DNA of 64,000 bases, taken from Archilochus colubris (Eukaryota; Chordata; Aves; Apodiformes; Trochilidae). Of this stretch, positions 26,495 through 38,700 are shown piece after piece. Made by a program: the position numbers and the translations under genes. The notes beneath the pieces are model-generated. The model was not told the DNA's origin. It saw nothing but the letters and a program-made list of their open reading frames with translations, and did no database searches. The stretch covers positions 10,553,127-10,617,126 of the forward strand of contig CM041092.1 of assembly GCA_023079485.1 (NCBI GenBank). Direction: 5' to 3'. How positions within the stretch are numbered: the stretch's first letter is position 1; every line of letters starts with the position of its first letter.

Positions 26495-27578
26495 TGAGTT
26501 GTAAGTTTATTCATACTTTCATGTTGTCCTGGATGAATAGGTCGCATATTGTGATTTTCAGTTAATGCTTATGTTGAAATATGAGACTGAGTAATCACAT
26601 GTTTTAACCTGCTAACCACAAACCCAGCTGCAGTTTTAGTCAGGAAGAAAGCTTTTTTAGGAAAAAGGGAATGACTTTAACGATATTCTTTCAGGGACTG
26701 ATGAAGCTACAATATTTGAAGTAGGCTCTTTTCCAGCTTTTTCCTTTCCAGACAATTTACAACAGATTGAGCACTGGGGAAGACAGCTGGAGAGACAGGG
26801 ACAAAGGTTGTAAGCTGCATCTAACAATTTGCTAAATCTGTCTCTGTAATGCTGTGCTGTATCTATAAGGGTAAGCCCAAAAGATTTCCTTTATTTCCTG
26901 TGTCACTCAGCACATATGATTGATGAAAAATATCCTGGCTCTGTCTTGCTATTCTTCACTCACTCTGATTTTGTGTAGTGTCTGTAGATGACTGGAGCAA
27001 ACTTTATTGTGTCAAAGGAAATGGATCAGCATCTTTTCACCACTCGCTAATACTCGGGCAATCTCTGTCAAAGAAACCCAATAATATGAGGAAAACTTAG
27101 TAGCATAACATGTGGTTTCAGTTACTAAGAAAACCAAAGGGCAGGTAGTGGTTTTGGATTTAATGGCAACTGGTAGTCAATTTGTATAGGAAACAGATTG
27201 CAGTCTTCTTGCACAACCTCAAGAACCAAAAATGTGGAAGCCTATCAGTTAATGCTGACACTGGGTTTCAAGAAAATTCAGAAAAGTATCTAGATACTTC
27301 TGACAGCACTTAAATGTGTTTCTTCAATTTTTTAAGCCATGTAAGAGAGAAAGGAAAATGGATTTGTGTTTTTCTATTAGCAGTGGAAGACAACCAAGTT
27401 ACTATGCTGACATGACTAATAAGATGTATTGGTGTGATTGATTCACCTGCAGATCTTAGGAAAGGACTCCTCTCTCTGATCCCAAATACCAGTGTTGAGC
27501 AGACATTAACACACTGAAGTCAAGGTAATCAAGAGTGTTCTTGAAGAAAAAGAATCAGAAGAAAAAAGTTCTGAATGA

Positions 27579-27650
27579 GAATCACAGAATCATTTAGCTC
27601 AGAAGGGACCTCCTGAGGTCATTGGAATGATCTGGTACAGCTCAAGTGGA
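27579..27650 (-). mobile_element. Short CR1 3'-end remnant
   Basis: The segment agaatcacagaatcatttag followed by ctcagaagggacctcctgag resembles the reverse complement of the CR1 3' terminus (tcacagaatca...ggaagggacct). It is about 70 bases and old, and the edges are approximate. Confidence 0.65.
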
Positions 27651-28357
27651 AGTTGAAGCTTCAAGCAGAAATTCATGAACAAAGCTCTATTGGCTGTTTG
27701 CAAAAGAAGTATATTATTTTAAAAGTCTCAGAAATTATAACTTGCTTATCTTTTATTCTGCTCCTCAAACAACACGAGTTACAAGATTTAACCTTGATGG
27801 TACAAAATTCATTGACCCTTTTTTTTTGATACTATCATCAGTACTAAATCCAAACCTGCCTCAGGGGAACTTTGGACAAACTCTCCAATTAGAATCAATT
27901 CTCTTTAGATTTATGTGCTGTTCTTCTCTTGTTTAATTTATTTTTCTTATTTAGAATGAAAATGAGAAAAGTTTTGAGACTTTATCTGTTGCTAGAGATG
28001 TTTCTTCCCCTAAAGCCATCAGATTCTAGATCTGCTATTAAACTTACTGTGAAAATAGCTGATGCATTTTTAAAGGGCACTTTAAAAATATAACGCAATA
28101 GATGTTATATTTAGTAAAGCAATAAATAGTACCATGAAGTCAAAAGTTACTATATTCATACACGTACTTTCACTAATAAAACATTATTCCTGCCAGAAGG
28201 ATTACCTGAAAAGACAAGTCCTGATAAACACTCTATGCAAAAGCAGTGGAATTGTCCTAATGTTACTTAAGCAAAAAGTGCATCGATCATTTTAAGGGAA
28301 TGGCGAGTCTTTGTTTTGTTTTGTTTAGAAGCAGTTCTTACAATTTTATGTTCACGT

Positions 28358-28372
28358 GGCGCCATCTTGTGG
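28358..28372 (-). promoter_or_regulatory. CTCF-like motif
   Basis: GGCGCCATCTTGTGG here reads CCACAAGATGGCGCC on the minus strand, matching the core of the vertebrate CTCF consensus (CCAC-AG-TGGCGC form). This is a motif match only. Confidence 0.45.
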
Positions 28373-31288
28373 ATTTCAAAGTTCAGCTACGAGTTCTTTT
28401 TGCAGCTGGTCCCAAGCTTTCTGAAAACAGTGTTGGTATTTCAACTGTCAGCAGCTCAAACAAGTCAAAACAGCTCTGATCTTAGTCATGGTTCCTACGA
28501 GTCATAACTTAATACCATTATGGTCTTTTCCTTGTGACAAGTCTCGAGGTGAAGAGTATTTAATCTGCTTTACATAAGGTACTTCACTTCAAAGGGGACA
28601 GAAAGGCCAAAGCTAAGTTCTTTTGATTTTTCCCCACTATATTTACATACTAGGGAGAATAAATTCATGGCTTATGTAACCATTCATTCCAAATACATCA
28701 CAAAATCAAAATCTGATGACAGGCCGTTTGAACCACATAGATCATGGGTCTTCCATGCAGCAAGTCCTGTAGCAGCTTTCAATGCAAGTCACATAGGACT
28801 GAACTGAAACATATCTCTGACTGAGACATTAAAAATCTGGTAAAGCCCTCTGTAGATTATTTCAAACCTTTTTAAAAATAGCATCAGAGTTCTAGGATGC
28901 CTAATATCCAGCTTAATCTCCTCATTATATCTTTATTCTATCAAACTGAAAAGTTGTCTACGAAATTTCTGCTTCCTCCAATAGCATTTTCCACTGTGAG
29001 CAAGACATCCCTTAAGGCTCTCTTTGACAAACGAAATATTCTTAAGTACATATTTACTATGATTCATCTTCTCCTGTTTCTGCTTACTATTTATAGATTG
29101 AAGTATAGGTAGAAGAACAAAAAACCCTGTTCATTCTTCTTTGCTTAGAAAAGTCATAGTTTTATTTCTTAGTTGTAGATTCATGGGTGCCTGGGCATCT
29201 ACCAAAATAGCCTTAAGCAACAACCAGTTATCATTTATATTCTTGTCTTCTTGTCTCAGAAAAGCTCTTAACATACTCCCTAAAAAGTACTCCCAAAAAA
29301 GTGCACAGATCTTCTTGGTTGTAACCCATGCTTATGTTAGCACTTAATTAGATTATTGGAACTTGCTAGCACTTGTAGCAGGAAACTTTCAGAACTTACA
29401 TTGAATGAAAACGTGGTTTGTTTTTTCCTAGGTAGATACTGCAAAAGCCCTATTTTTTGATGAAACTGGATTGTTTGACAAATGTCTTCTCTCCTCCTTG
29501 TGAGCTTCATCTTGTTTGCTTTCTCTCCTTCCTGAAATAGAAGACCTTTGTTTTATTTCATCTGAGATTCTTAAAAATGTTTGGTACCTGAAAGCTGTGT
29601 ATTTCTTTGTCATTACTAAGTATAGCCACTCTGGTATACAGTTTGCTGTTTCACCAACTTAAACTGTAAATTATTTAGGACAAGAATTAGATATTTGCTA
29701 TTTTCAGTAATGCTTCATGCAACACGGACAGCACCTACCACAAAGATTGCAAATGTAACCACATGTATGTTTTAATTATTTATAATTCAGGCAGCTCTTC
29801 CCAAGTTAATGATTAGGGTCTTTTCCATCTGTCTTGTATTACACTGATCCTGCCTGTATTCTTTCTGCCAAATTTGCCACCCACTGTTAAGAGAGGGCGT
29901 GTTCTGTCACAGTAGAGTTAATATTCAGTTAGATTGTAACAAGTTTTTTCCCCTGTAGATAATTGAACAACAACCTCGGTTCAACTATTGTAGCCCTCTT
30001 CACACTTTGTTGTGTTTCCCTATTTGGACACCATTGTACAGTGTTGTGAAAATAATTTATTCTTCTTTCTCATTATCAGCAATATAGTTCCTATTTCTTA
30101 TACGAACCAATTCTTCAGACGTGACACAATCTCAAATTTGAGATAAATAATGAAAATCCAAGAAGTCCCATTCATGTATTCAGGACAACACTACTTATAG
30201 TTATACTTTTATATATGTTTCATTTTTCAGATTTATTTTTTTTAATTGCCCTTAGTATTGTTTCTACACTAAAAAGTGCTGGAACCTGGAAGATTGCCAC
30301 AGCTTGTTTTCCCAAAGGCTTGGCACACCTGGCCTTAGCAAACCTACATCCAAATTCATGGCCCTGGAAAAGTTTGAGTAATGTTAGTTATGTGTCAAAC
30401 ATGAATAAAACATTAAATTGATTTAATGAAATGCAATGAAATGAAATGGAACTTATTATTCTCTCTGAAACACAGATTGATCATGAGTGCAAATAATAAT
30501 ATTGTGTATGAATGCAGCACATTACATTAAAGCACTTCAGTTTTTAAGACAACTAATAAGCTTTTTAAAACAACATTTTACTGTAACAACCAGACAGATC
30601 CAGAGATATTCAGTGATTTCCCAAACTGTTTCAATTAAGAAAGCCAGTGTCATTAAAAATATCTAACTCTTCTAATAAATAACTCTGTGCTCAGAATACA
30701 TGGCTGCTAACTCTTGTAGTTTTATCACAAGTGTCACAGCACTTCATGCTTTTCTTTACAGACTGACCACTTGGAGATCTGTGACCTCCTAAGAACTTGA
30801 ATTCTTTACACATTTTTTCCATCTTCACAGTTGCATTCTTAAAAATCATTTGTACGACAATAGTGCTTTTTCATCCATCATTTCAAAATGACTGACAGGA
30901 ATGGAACTTGCTAGCCTTCTGTATCCTTTCCTTTTGATGAAAAAATGAAATGTCTGCCTTCAAATGCATCAAATCAAAGGATAGGATTGTGGTTCAGGAG
31001 GAAATCAGGGTTTTTTATATATGTTACTTGTTGCTAAACAATTTGGGATAATTCTTCCTTCATTATTTAAATTTATGCACTCTTATGTATCAGTTCAATG
31101 TATCCAGACATTTCCATAAACCATCTTAAGAAAAAACTATACCAATGTTTCTGGCACTGGTTTGGTAGTTGCCACACATCTTTTTAAGCACTTTTCATTT
31201 TCTTCCATTTTTCTAGTTTATATTCCTTCCTTCAGTTGTTCTCCTATTGCAGTGATCTTAAATTTTTCAGCTGAAAATTGAAGCAGTC

Positions 31289-31309
31289 TTTTTTTTTTTT
31301 TTTTTTTTT
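31289..31309. repeat. Poly-T tract (21 T)
   Basis: A pure run of 21 T. It could be the reverse complement of an old poly(A) tail or simple slippage. No retrocopy body is recognisable beside it. Confidence 0.8.
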
Positions 31310-32023
31310 ACAAGATAATATTCACAACATAGCTTTTAAAAAATACCTAATCACAATGCAATTTACTCACTGGGAGAGCACAGATGCTGATTATTTATAT
31401 GCACTTCTGCTATAGTACTCTTAATAACACACCAATGTAAGCACATTTCCAGCCTCAGTAAATGCAATTGCTTTCAACGCTGTGTTTTCAGAAGATCTAT
31501 TTATTCAACTAGTAAGTGCAGATATGCAGAATACTAAATACGCCTCTGTGTGTGGAACCTGAGGCAGAGTCTGTTCCAGTCCATACGCACAGGTGTTTCC
31601 AGGCACTGCCAGAGAAGATTTACCACTAACTAAAACCTGGGTGAGCAACAAAGAACTCGATGGTTTTAGCTGTTCCCTTTGACTTCCTACCAGCCTTCTT
31701 TTACCTGTTGTGTCCCTGAGAACTTGCAGAGCCAGGACTGTACAAGCAAGCAGAAGCCATGGGGCTGTTTTATAAACAGTCCCCCACTCCCATGTCCCGA
31801 TTATCTTTTCAGGGTGGCTCATCCATCTGCAAGGCCCCCTTTTTCCATGTATTTAAGGAGTTCAGACTCCTTGCCCCACAGATCTTGCAGCTGTGAAAGA
31901 TTGACTAAGGCAGCAGTCAGTACGCCGTGAGAGGAGACACAGATCTCTGAGGTGATTTTTGTCTTATTAAGTGGAGAAGCGGGTGCTGGGATCCAGGCGT
32001 GACCGCACTGCCCTGAGAGGAAT

Positions 32024-32052
32024 GGGGGGGGGGGGGGGGGGGGGCGGGGGGG
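32024..32052. repeat. Poly-G tract
   Basis: There are 21 consecutive G (32024-32044), one C, then seven more G. It opens the G-rich block upstream of the CCDC14 promoter. Homopolymer length here is vulnerable to sequencing and assembly error. Confidence 0.9.
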
Positions 32053-32056
32053 CAGG

Positions 32057-32140
32057 CACGAGGGGGCAGGCACGAGGGGGCAGCCACGAGGGGGCAGCCA
32101 CGAGGGGGCAGCCACGAGGGGGCAGCCACGAGGGGGCGGG
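32057..32140. repeat. 14-bp G-rich minisatellite, six units
   Basis: Units of the form CACGAGGGGGCAGC begin at 32057, 32071, 32085, 32099, 32113 and 32127. The first ends in AGG rather than AGC, and the last runs into the hexamer array. The units are otherwise almost identical, which suggests recent tandem expansion. Confidence 0.93.
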
Positions 32141-32215
32141 GGCGGGGGCGGGGGCGGGGGCGGGGGCGGGGGCGGGGGCGGGGGCGGGGGCGGGGGCGGG
32201 GGCGGGGGCGGGGGC
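32132..32215. repeat. (GGGGGC)14 hexanucleotide array
   Basis: There are fourteen perfect GGGGGC units without interruption, ending about 290 bases before the CCDC14 start codon. Each unit has a five-G run, so either strand state could adopt unusual structure: G-quadruplex on +, C-rich i-motif on -. Long open frames across it (poly-Pro or Arg-Pro/Ala-Pro on -, Gly-Ala on +) are by-products of the repeat, not genes. Confidence 0.95.
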
Positions 32216-32219
32216 GGGC

Positions 32220-32760
32220 ACACACCCAGCCGGCCTCACCGCCCTCTTTATGCCCGCCTTAGCCCCGCCCATTCCCTTTCTCCCCTCCGATTGGCTCCTC
32301 GCTCCCTTTCTCCGCCAATCCGCGTCCGCGCTCCGCAACTCCTCGCCTTCCCCTTCCCGCTGCCGCCCGCGCTGCGGCCGTTAGCCCCGCCCCTCCGTAA
32401 CGGCCGGACAGTCCCTCAGCCAATCAGCCGCGGGATTGGGCGGTGCGGGGCGCGTGCCCCGACGGAGGGGCCGGGTTCGGGTCTGGGTCGGGATTCGGGT
32501 CCGGAGCCATGGCCATGGCGAGGCCGGGGGCAACGCGGCCCTGCAAGGTGCGTGTGGGGAGGGGTACTTGAGGGGGCTTGGGGAGCGGGGCTTTCGGGGC
32601 CTTTCCTCCCAAAAGAGGTCGCAGCCCTCTCTTTAAGGGCCTCATGAGAGCCCTGGTTTGGGCGGAGGGAGGGTGGGATTATCCCTGCCCAGTCCGGAGC
32701 TGGGCGGTCCGGCCCAACGGCAGCTGAGGGGGATCCGGCATTCCCGCGCTTTGCTTTTTC
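32220..32760 (+). promoter_or_regulatory. CpG-island promoter of CCDC14
   Basis: This segment is CpG-dense and GC-rich, unlike the AT-rich surroundings, and contains the first coding exon. It has CCAAT cores at 32315-32319 and 32420-32424, reverse-orientation ATTGG cores at 32290-32294 and 32435-32439, and CCCCGCCC GC boxes at 32263-32270 and 32385-32392. No TATA box is seen near the start. Paired CCAAT boxes in both orientations fit NF-Y control and dispersed initiation, common in centrosome and cell-cycle genes. They would also suit divergent transcription, though no minus-strand gene is recognisable upstream. Confidence 0.8.
32509..32547 (+). CDS. CCDC14: CCDC14 coding exon 1
   Basis: This exon encodes residues 1-13. 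The first ATG (32509) and a second in-frame ATG (32515) both have a strong GCC-ATG-G context. The second gives the start MARPG that I recall for mammalian CCDC14, so true initiation may be at 32515 (942 residues). The exon ends AAG before the donor gtgcgt at phase 0. It lies inside the CpG island. The 5' UTR and transcription start cannot be fixed from sequence alone. Confidence 0.85.
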
Positions 32761-35700
32761 CCGGTTCGGCCCAGCAGCTCTGGGTATGGGCTCAGCGGGT
32801 GTGTGCGTGTCAGTAAGGAGCACCCCAGCAAGCTTCCCAGTTCAGCTCTTCCACCCGGGTGTAGCCGTAGTGTGAGCAGCTGCTTTAGTTCAGTTCAGGT
32901 GTGTGTTTATAGAGCTCGGTCTGAAGTCATAGAGTCATAGAGTTGGCTGGGTTGGAAGGGACCTCCGAGATCATCAAGTCCAACCCTTGATCCACTACTG
33001 CTGCAGTTACCAGACCATGGCACTGAGTGCTACATCCAGTCTCTTTTTAAATATCTCCAGGGATGGAGAATCCCTGGGCAGCCCATTCCAATGCTTGATC
33101 ACCCTCTCGGTAAAGAAATTCTTTCTAATGTCCAACCTAAAGTTCCCCTGGCACAACTTGAGACCATGTCCTCTTGTCTTGCTGAGAGTTGCCTGGGAAA
33201 AGAGCCCACCCCCCCCTGGCTCCAGCCTCCTTTCAGGGAGTTGTAGAGAGCGATGAGGTCTCCCCTGAGCCTCCTCTTCTCCAGGCTGAACAGCCCCAGC
33301 TCCCTCAGCCTCTCCTCATAGGATCTGTGCTCGATCCCTTCACCAGCCTGGTTGCCCTCCTTGGACCTGCTCCAGGACCTCAATATCCTTCCTGAACTGA
33401 GGGGCCCAGAACTGGACACAGTACTCGAGGTGTGGCCTCACCAGGGCTGAGCACAGGGGCAGAATCCCTTCCCTGGACCTGCTGGCCACGCTGTTCCTGA
33501 TCCAGGCCAGGATGCCATTGGCCTTCTTGGCCGCCTGGGCACACTGCTGGCTCATGTTCAACTTAATGTACCTGTATTGTCTCAAGTATTTCTCTGTCAG
33601 CCTTGGACTGTGTCATTAAGCGAATTACTGTAGCTGTAGAACGTTGCCTTCACACTGTAAAGGAATGTTTTGTGAAACGAAAATTACAAGGTTCAGGCCC
33701 TGTTGGTAGCAGTGGGTCCCCCTCCCTTGTTCTGAGGGCTGTAAATTACTTTTGACTGATGTGACTCAGTGACAGCTCTCAGAATTAGCAGGCAATGGTA
33801 GTCTTCACTCGTGTTGTGAAAGTACTTCATGAAAATCAAAGTATATTTCTGTAACCAACAGGCACTGTCTTCTGGGAGGCTAATGGGAGCAGCTAAATTT
33901 ACAAATGGAAGAAAACAGTAAGTTTTTTCACTAATAGTGAATACTATCTAAGACTGAGTGTATAGTGAGCGTTTGGGAACCTTATGCTTGTCATATTTAA
34001 CAAGTAGACAGAAATTCTTTGTATATATGACAAAACATTTCTAGCTGAAAAGCTTCAAACAGACAGGTTCCAAATAGACAGACACAAACTGAATATAAAT
34101 GTTCACAGTAGAAACAGGATTATCTCTTTCTGCATGTTGGTTGCATCAATGCAGAGTTTTCAGAAAGAGGAAGATATTTTGTTTCTGATAAAATTAATTT
34201 ATTTTAGTTTGCTTTTATTGAATAAAATTGAACTTTTTACTTTTCATGTTAAGGAAGTAGTATAAATGGTGAATTTGACCCTTTCAGGTTTGCCTTTAGA
34301 AAAGGATGTAATGTGGATGGGGTGTCTGGATACCATCTTAATTCTACTGACTCTGACAATCAGGTAATTAAATGACTTTTTAGTACAGTTATCTCTATTA
34401 TCTGTAGAGAAAGAAAATTGTAATGCCTTGAATAATAGAAGAAAAACAGTTAATTTAGGTAATGCTGCATTTGGACTAGAACTAGCTCCTGGAATCTAGC
34501 TGTGTCTGTACTGCATCTTGCACATATGTGCAGATTGGCTTTGTGTGTAATTAGTTTGGTTTTTGATAGGTCTCATTAAAGCATAGAATATATTTTACAA
34601 ACACAACTGTGCTGTGTATGGACTAGAGCTGTCCCTGGCAGGAGTCTGGCTGCATTTGTTAGGTTCTGTGCTGACAAGTGTGAGTTGTATGGAGTCAGTT
34701 CTGCAGCACTGTTTTCTGTTTGGTTCTCAGTCAGATCTTTCCAAAATACAAGTAGTCTGTGGATAATAGCTTAACTATACATGGAAATAAGAATAAAAAC
34801 CCCCCACAGAAAATATAAAATTCAGCAAATGGATCTGTATGCAAGAATGCAGTTTAGGATTTTTTTGCAAAATTTGGATGCATGCAAACTTTGAGGTAAT
34901 TACAAAGCAATACATGGAAAATGATATAGTTCTGCTAGTTGTCAGTTGTTATTCAGGTAGCAGAGTGGGGAACACTCACCACTGTAATAGTATCTTGATT
35001 TGCTGAAAGAAAACTTATATTAATTTTCTGACTGCAGTGTTCTTTGTGCAGGTTGATGGTGTTCAAAATGGACTTGGGCATTGTGCAGCTTTACTGAAGA
35101 ATATCTTACAAAATGAAACCACAGGTTGTACCTACTGAAAATTTAATTTAGAGTTTTAGTTTTTGCAATCTTTTTTACTTATTTTGTTGACTAGTCTTTC
35201 TTTTGACTAATACTAGGAAGGGAGACCATCCACAAACACCCTGGGAAAACAACTTCAGTTAAAATTACTTCCAAGCCTTTGCTAACCAAAGGAAATGCTC
35301 CCAAGAAGAAAGGGGTGAAAAAATCCACTACTCCTGCCCACATCCGAAAAGAAGTTGGTAAGCAAGCTCTCTTGGGCTTGTATTCTCAAACAACACTGGG
35401 AGACTCCTCAACTTACTGAGATATGATAAGGCTTCAGAAAATTGTTGTTAGAGGTTGATCCAGGGCTCAGTCCACAAAAGGATGTAGACATAACTCACTG
35501 CCATTTAAAAAGGCCTTAAATGTTTACTAAACAGTTGCTAAAATTGACAAATGCTTGAGCTTCATGTACAAGGAAGAAAGTTTAATGCTTTTAGGTGTGC
35601 TGACATCATTAGGTTTAGGTGGTAGGAAGTGTGGAGAATGGCATACATAGAGGTAAACTGTCCTGTCCAGCCAGGCTTTTCTCAAAGATCAGTTTCTGGA

Positions 35701-38700
35701 AATAGGAAGTCATTGGAATAAATAATAAAAACTCAAATGGTTTAGTGGCCAGAGGACTTGAATAGAAAGGTAAATGGAGTGCTCTAAGCTGAGTTGTGCT
35801 CAGTTGAAATATTTCACTTTTTATTAGTGTTTCTCCCTCTCTCCACTCCTTTTCTTTTGTTTCATTTTTAATGTAGTAGACAAGTGGGCCTGTAGACCAA
35901 GTGTGTAGCAGAATTCCTAATTTGTGAATTGTAGAAGGTGAGCACATAGCTGATATCTTTCCAGCATGTAAAAATACAGAGTTTTAATTATACCCAACAC
36001 AAGAAAATTGGGTTCTTAGATTGAACAGACTAAATGCTTAAGAAGCAGCTAAGCAGAGATTGAAGAATTGCTTTTTTGGAACTGATCTTCTGGATTGAAT
36101 CTCTGTGCTTTCTTGGACAGCAGTCTGTCCAGCTGGGTTAGGTTGCTCTGTCTGAAAGAAAATAATTAATAGATTAATTTGCTGCTGATTGAAAACCAGA
36201 CTGGAACTGCAAGCCATAGGGGTTTTTTTGGTTTTCTTTTTCAAGGGAATCTGCCAGACTGTGCTTCACAACAGAATGTATTTGTGTAGATCGAGAAGAC
36301 ACCTCAGCTGGGCTTTTTGTTCTTTCTTTCTCCATAGTGCAAATATCACACAGGAAACCTGCCTCATCCACCACACCTACTGAGAGGGAACTTCCCAGTT
36401 CAGCCCAGAATCAGATGGTTCAACCAGTTCATGTGCCTTGCAGCCAACACTCTCCTGTGATGCATCAGAAAGTGTGCGAGCATGTGCAGACTCAGATGTC
36501 TCTGATAACTGACCAGCCACCACGGAGCAGTAACCAAATTCCTGCTGTAACTCACTTTCCTACCTCAAATCATGGTTAGTAGAACTATTAATGTAAAGCC
36601 TGCTGTTTTACTGGATGAGTTTTGCCCCAATTGTCCTGATATGTGAGTGTTGTTTTCTTTTAGGGTGTCAAAATGTTACAGCTTTTAGTTATCGGTTGCC
36701 TTCCTCCACATCAGCTCTGCCCCTGCAGTATTCAGCTAATCCCTTATCCACTCAGTTAGTAAGTAAAGGTTTGATTCTGACTATTAATAAACATTTTAAA
36801 TTAGCACTGCCTATTTATTGATGCATTTATTTAAGTGTATGAGGTTTATGTAATAATTTTCCTTAAAGAAAACAATGTATACATTTCAACCTATAGTGAT
36901 GAACAGAATAAAAAATTAGAAAAAAAATCTGCTCTTTAAAACACATTTTATATAGACACCAAAAAGTGAAATTAGAGGCATTTCAACTGACTGCTTATTT
37001 CTGCACAGTGAATTCTGTAATAAACTAACACGGAAGGTACAGGACTCTATTTTTCCTGTTAAAAACTACATTCTCAGTATCATACATTAGGATCATTAAC
37101 AGATGCTGATAAAAGAAACCATATTTCATCTTTTCTGTGATAATTATGAAGTTGATTATTTCTTCAGGTGCTGCATATTAGAGACACATTTTGAAATATC
37201 TGTGTATTTTAAGGTATAGAATGGAATAAATGGAGGGTACCAGCTGCCACCTTGGTAGTTGTAGTAAAGGGCTTGCACCTTGAAGCTGTAAGACTGTAGA
37301 CTGACCTTCCATCTGCAGGCAGTCCATGTATAGTTAGTGCTGTCCTTGACTATAAGGAATTCATCTACCTAAAATATTTACAGGTAACAGTGTTGTCTTT
37401 TTTTTCCTTTCTTGTTCTGGTCTAATTCAAGGAACATAAAGCAGGTTCATAAAGCAGAAAACCCAAAACAAAACACTGCCAATGTTTTTTCTTTACAGAA
37501 AAACTGAAAAACTTCTTTTGTTGCCAGTAGCATTTAACAGAACTGCATGCTAAACCAGATTTATATTTTAAATACTCCTTAACAAACTGAAAAATTATGC
37601 AACCAGTGAGTGGTAGTTGCTTTTACATTTGGCAGGTTTTTTTAACAGGATAAAAAAATCCACTTTTAATTTTTTGTTCAACGTGTATATTCTTTACACA
37701 GGGTGTTCCTGTAGATGGTGGCCATGAAGGTGTGCCAGTGATGGGAGGACCTGTGCTTTGCCCAGTAGTGTCTGCTGCTCCTGCCACTGCTGCACAAACA
37801 GAGCCTGCATTGGCTTTTCCTAGTGTAGCATCAGGTGCATTGGGTAACTCTACAGTGGCTACATTCACCCCAGCATCTTCTGGCAGAGACATGACCCCAA
37901 ACCATGAGCAACAGGTGAAAGAAGCAGATTTGATAAGATGTATGCAAGCTTACCTTGCCCTATTACAGTCACATGAAACTATGAATGTCAGGACTGAACA
38001 GGAGCACCATCATTGTGCAGCAAAACACCACGCTTCAAGTAGCAAGGAGGATGACACTTCTGAAGATCACAGTGAGGGCACAGTCAGTGAAGAAGATGAA
38101 TTGAATGTACTTGATACAGCCCCGGTGAGAGATAAAAGCTGTTGGACAAGTTCTGCGAAGAATGTTCTAAAATCTAGAAAAGAAAGTCCAGAAAAAACAG
38201 CCCATAAAATTAAGACTCTAAAATACCTTCTGGGAGAGCTGAGGGCACTGATAACAGATCGAGGTGAGGACATTGCCATTGTGCAGTAGAGTGATTACCT
38301 ACAAATACCTAAGAGCTGCATTAGATGAGTGAGTGCTTCAGTTTCTGGAAGTTGTCAGATGTCACATGACATCTTAGAGTGATTTTCCACAGCTTAATAG
38401 CTTGTAAGTGTTACAGTTTTTTGGGGGGGTATTTTAACAGCTAGGATAAAGATTATTCTCATTGAATATACAGTGTTCTCCCCTGAGAAAGGGGCCAGTT
38501 TAGACAGATTGCAGTACCAATCCCACCAAGGTTGGTTGGAGAGATGGTGGGTTGTGATTTACCAGGACCCTAGGGCATAGTTTCCATAGTCAAGCTTAAA
38601 AATTGTAAATAAGTAGTCAAAATAGAGATGAGATTTTCTTGAAAACGAAGTAGGTATTGTTATATCACTTGATAGATATATCACTTTGTGGAATCTCATA

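Noticed and set aside
31505..31822. Minus-strand frame of 105 codons next to the CCDC14 promoter
   Set aside because: Its position suggested a divergent gene, but there is no family resemblance, and the stretch between it and the CpG island is repeat.
31819..32384. Long open frames on both strands (poly-Pro, Pro-Arg, Pro-Ala or Gly-Ala repeats) across the G-rich array
   Set aside because: They exist only because GGGGGC, the 14-bp unit and the poly-G run lack stops. They have no normal codon composition, no splice context and no homolog.
33340..33585. Minus-strand frame resembling a reverse transcriptase C terminus
   Set aside because: It is part of the truncated CR1 fragment in intron 1, not a host gene. 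It is listed as a mobile element.
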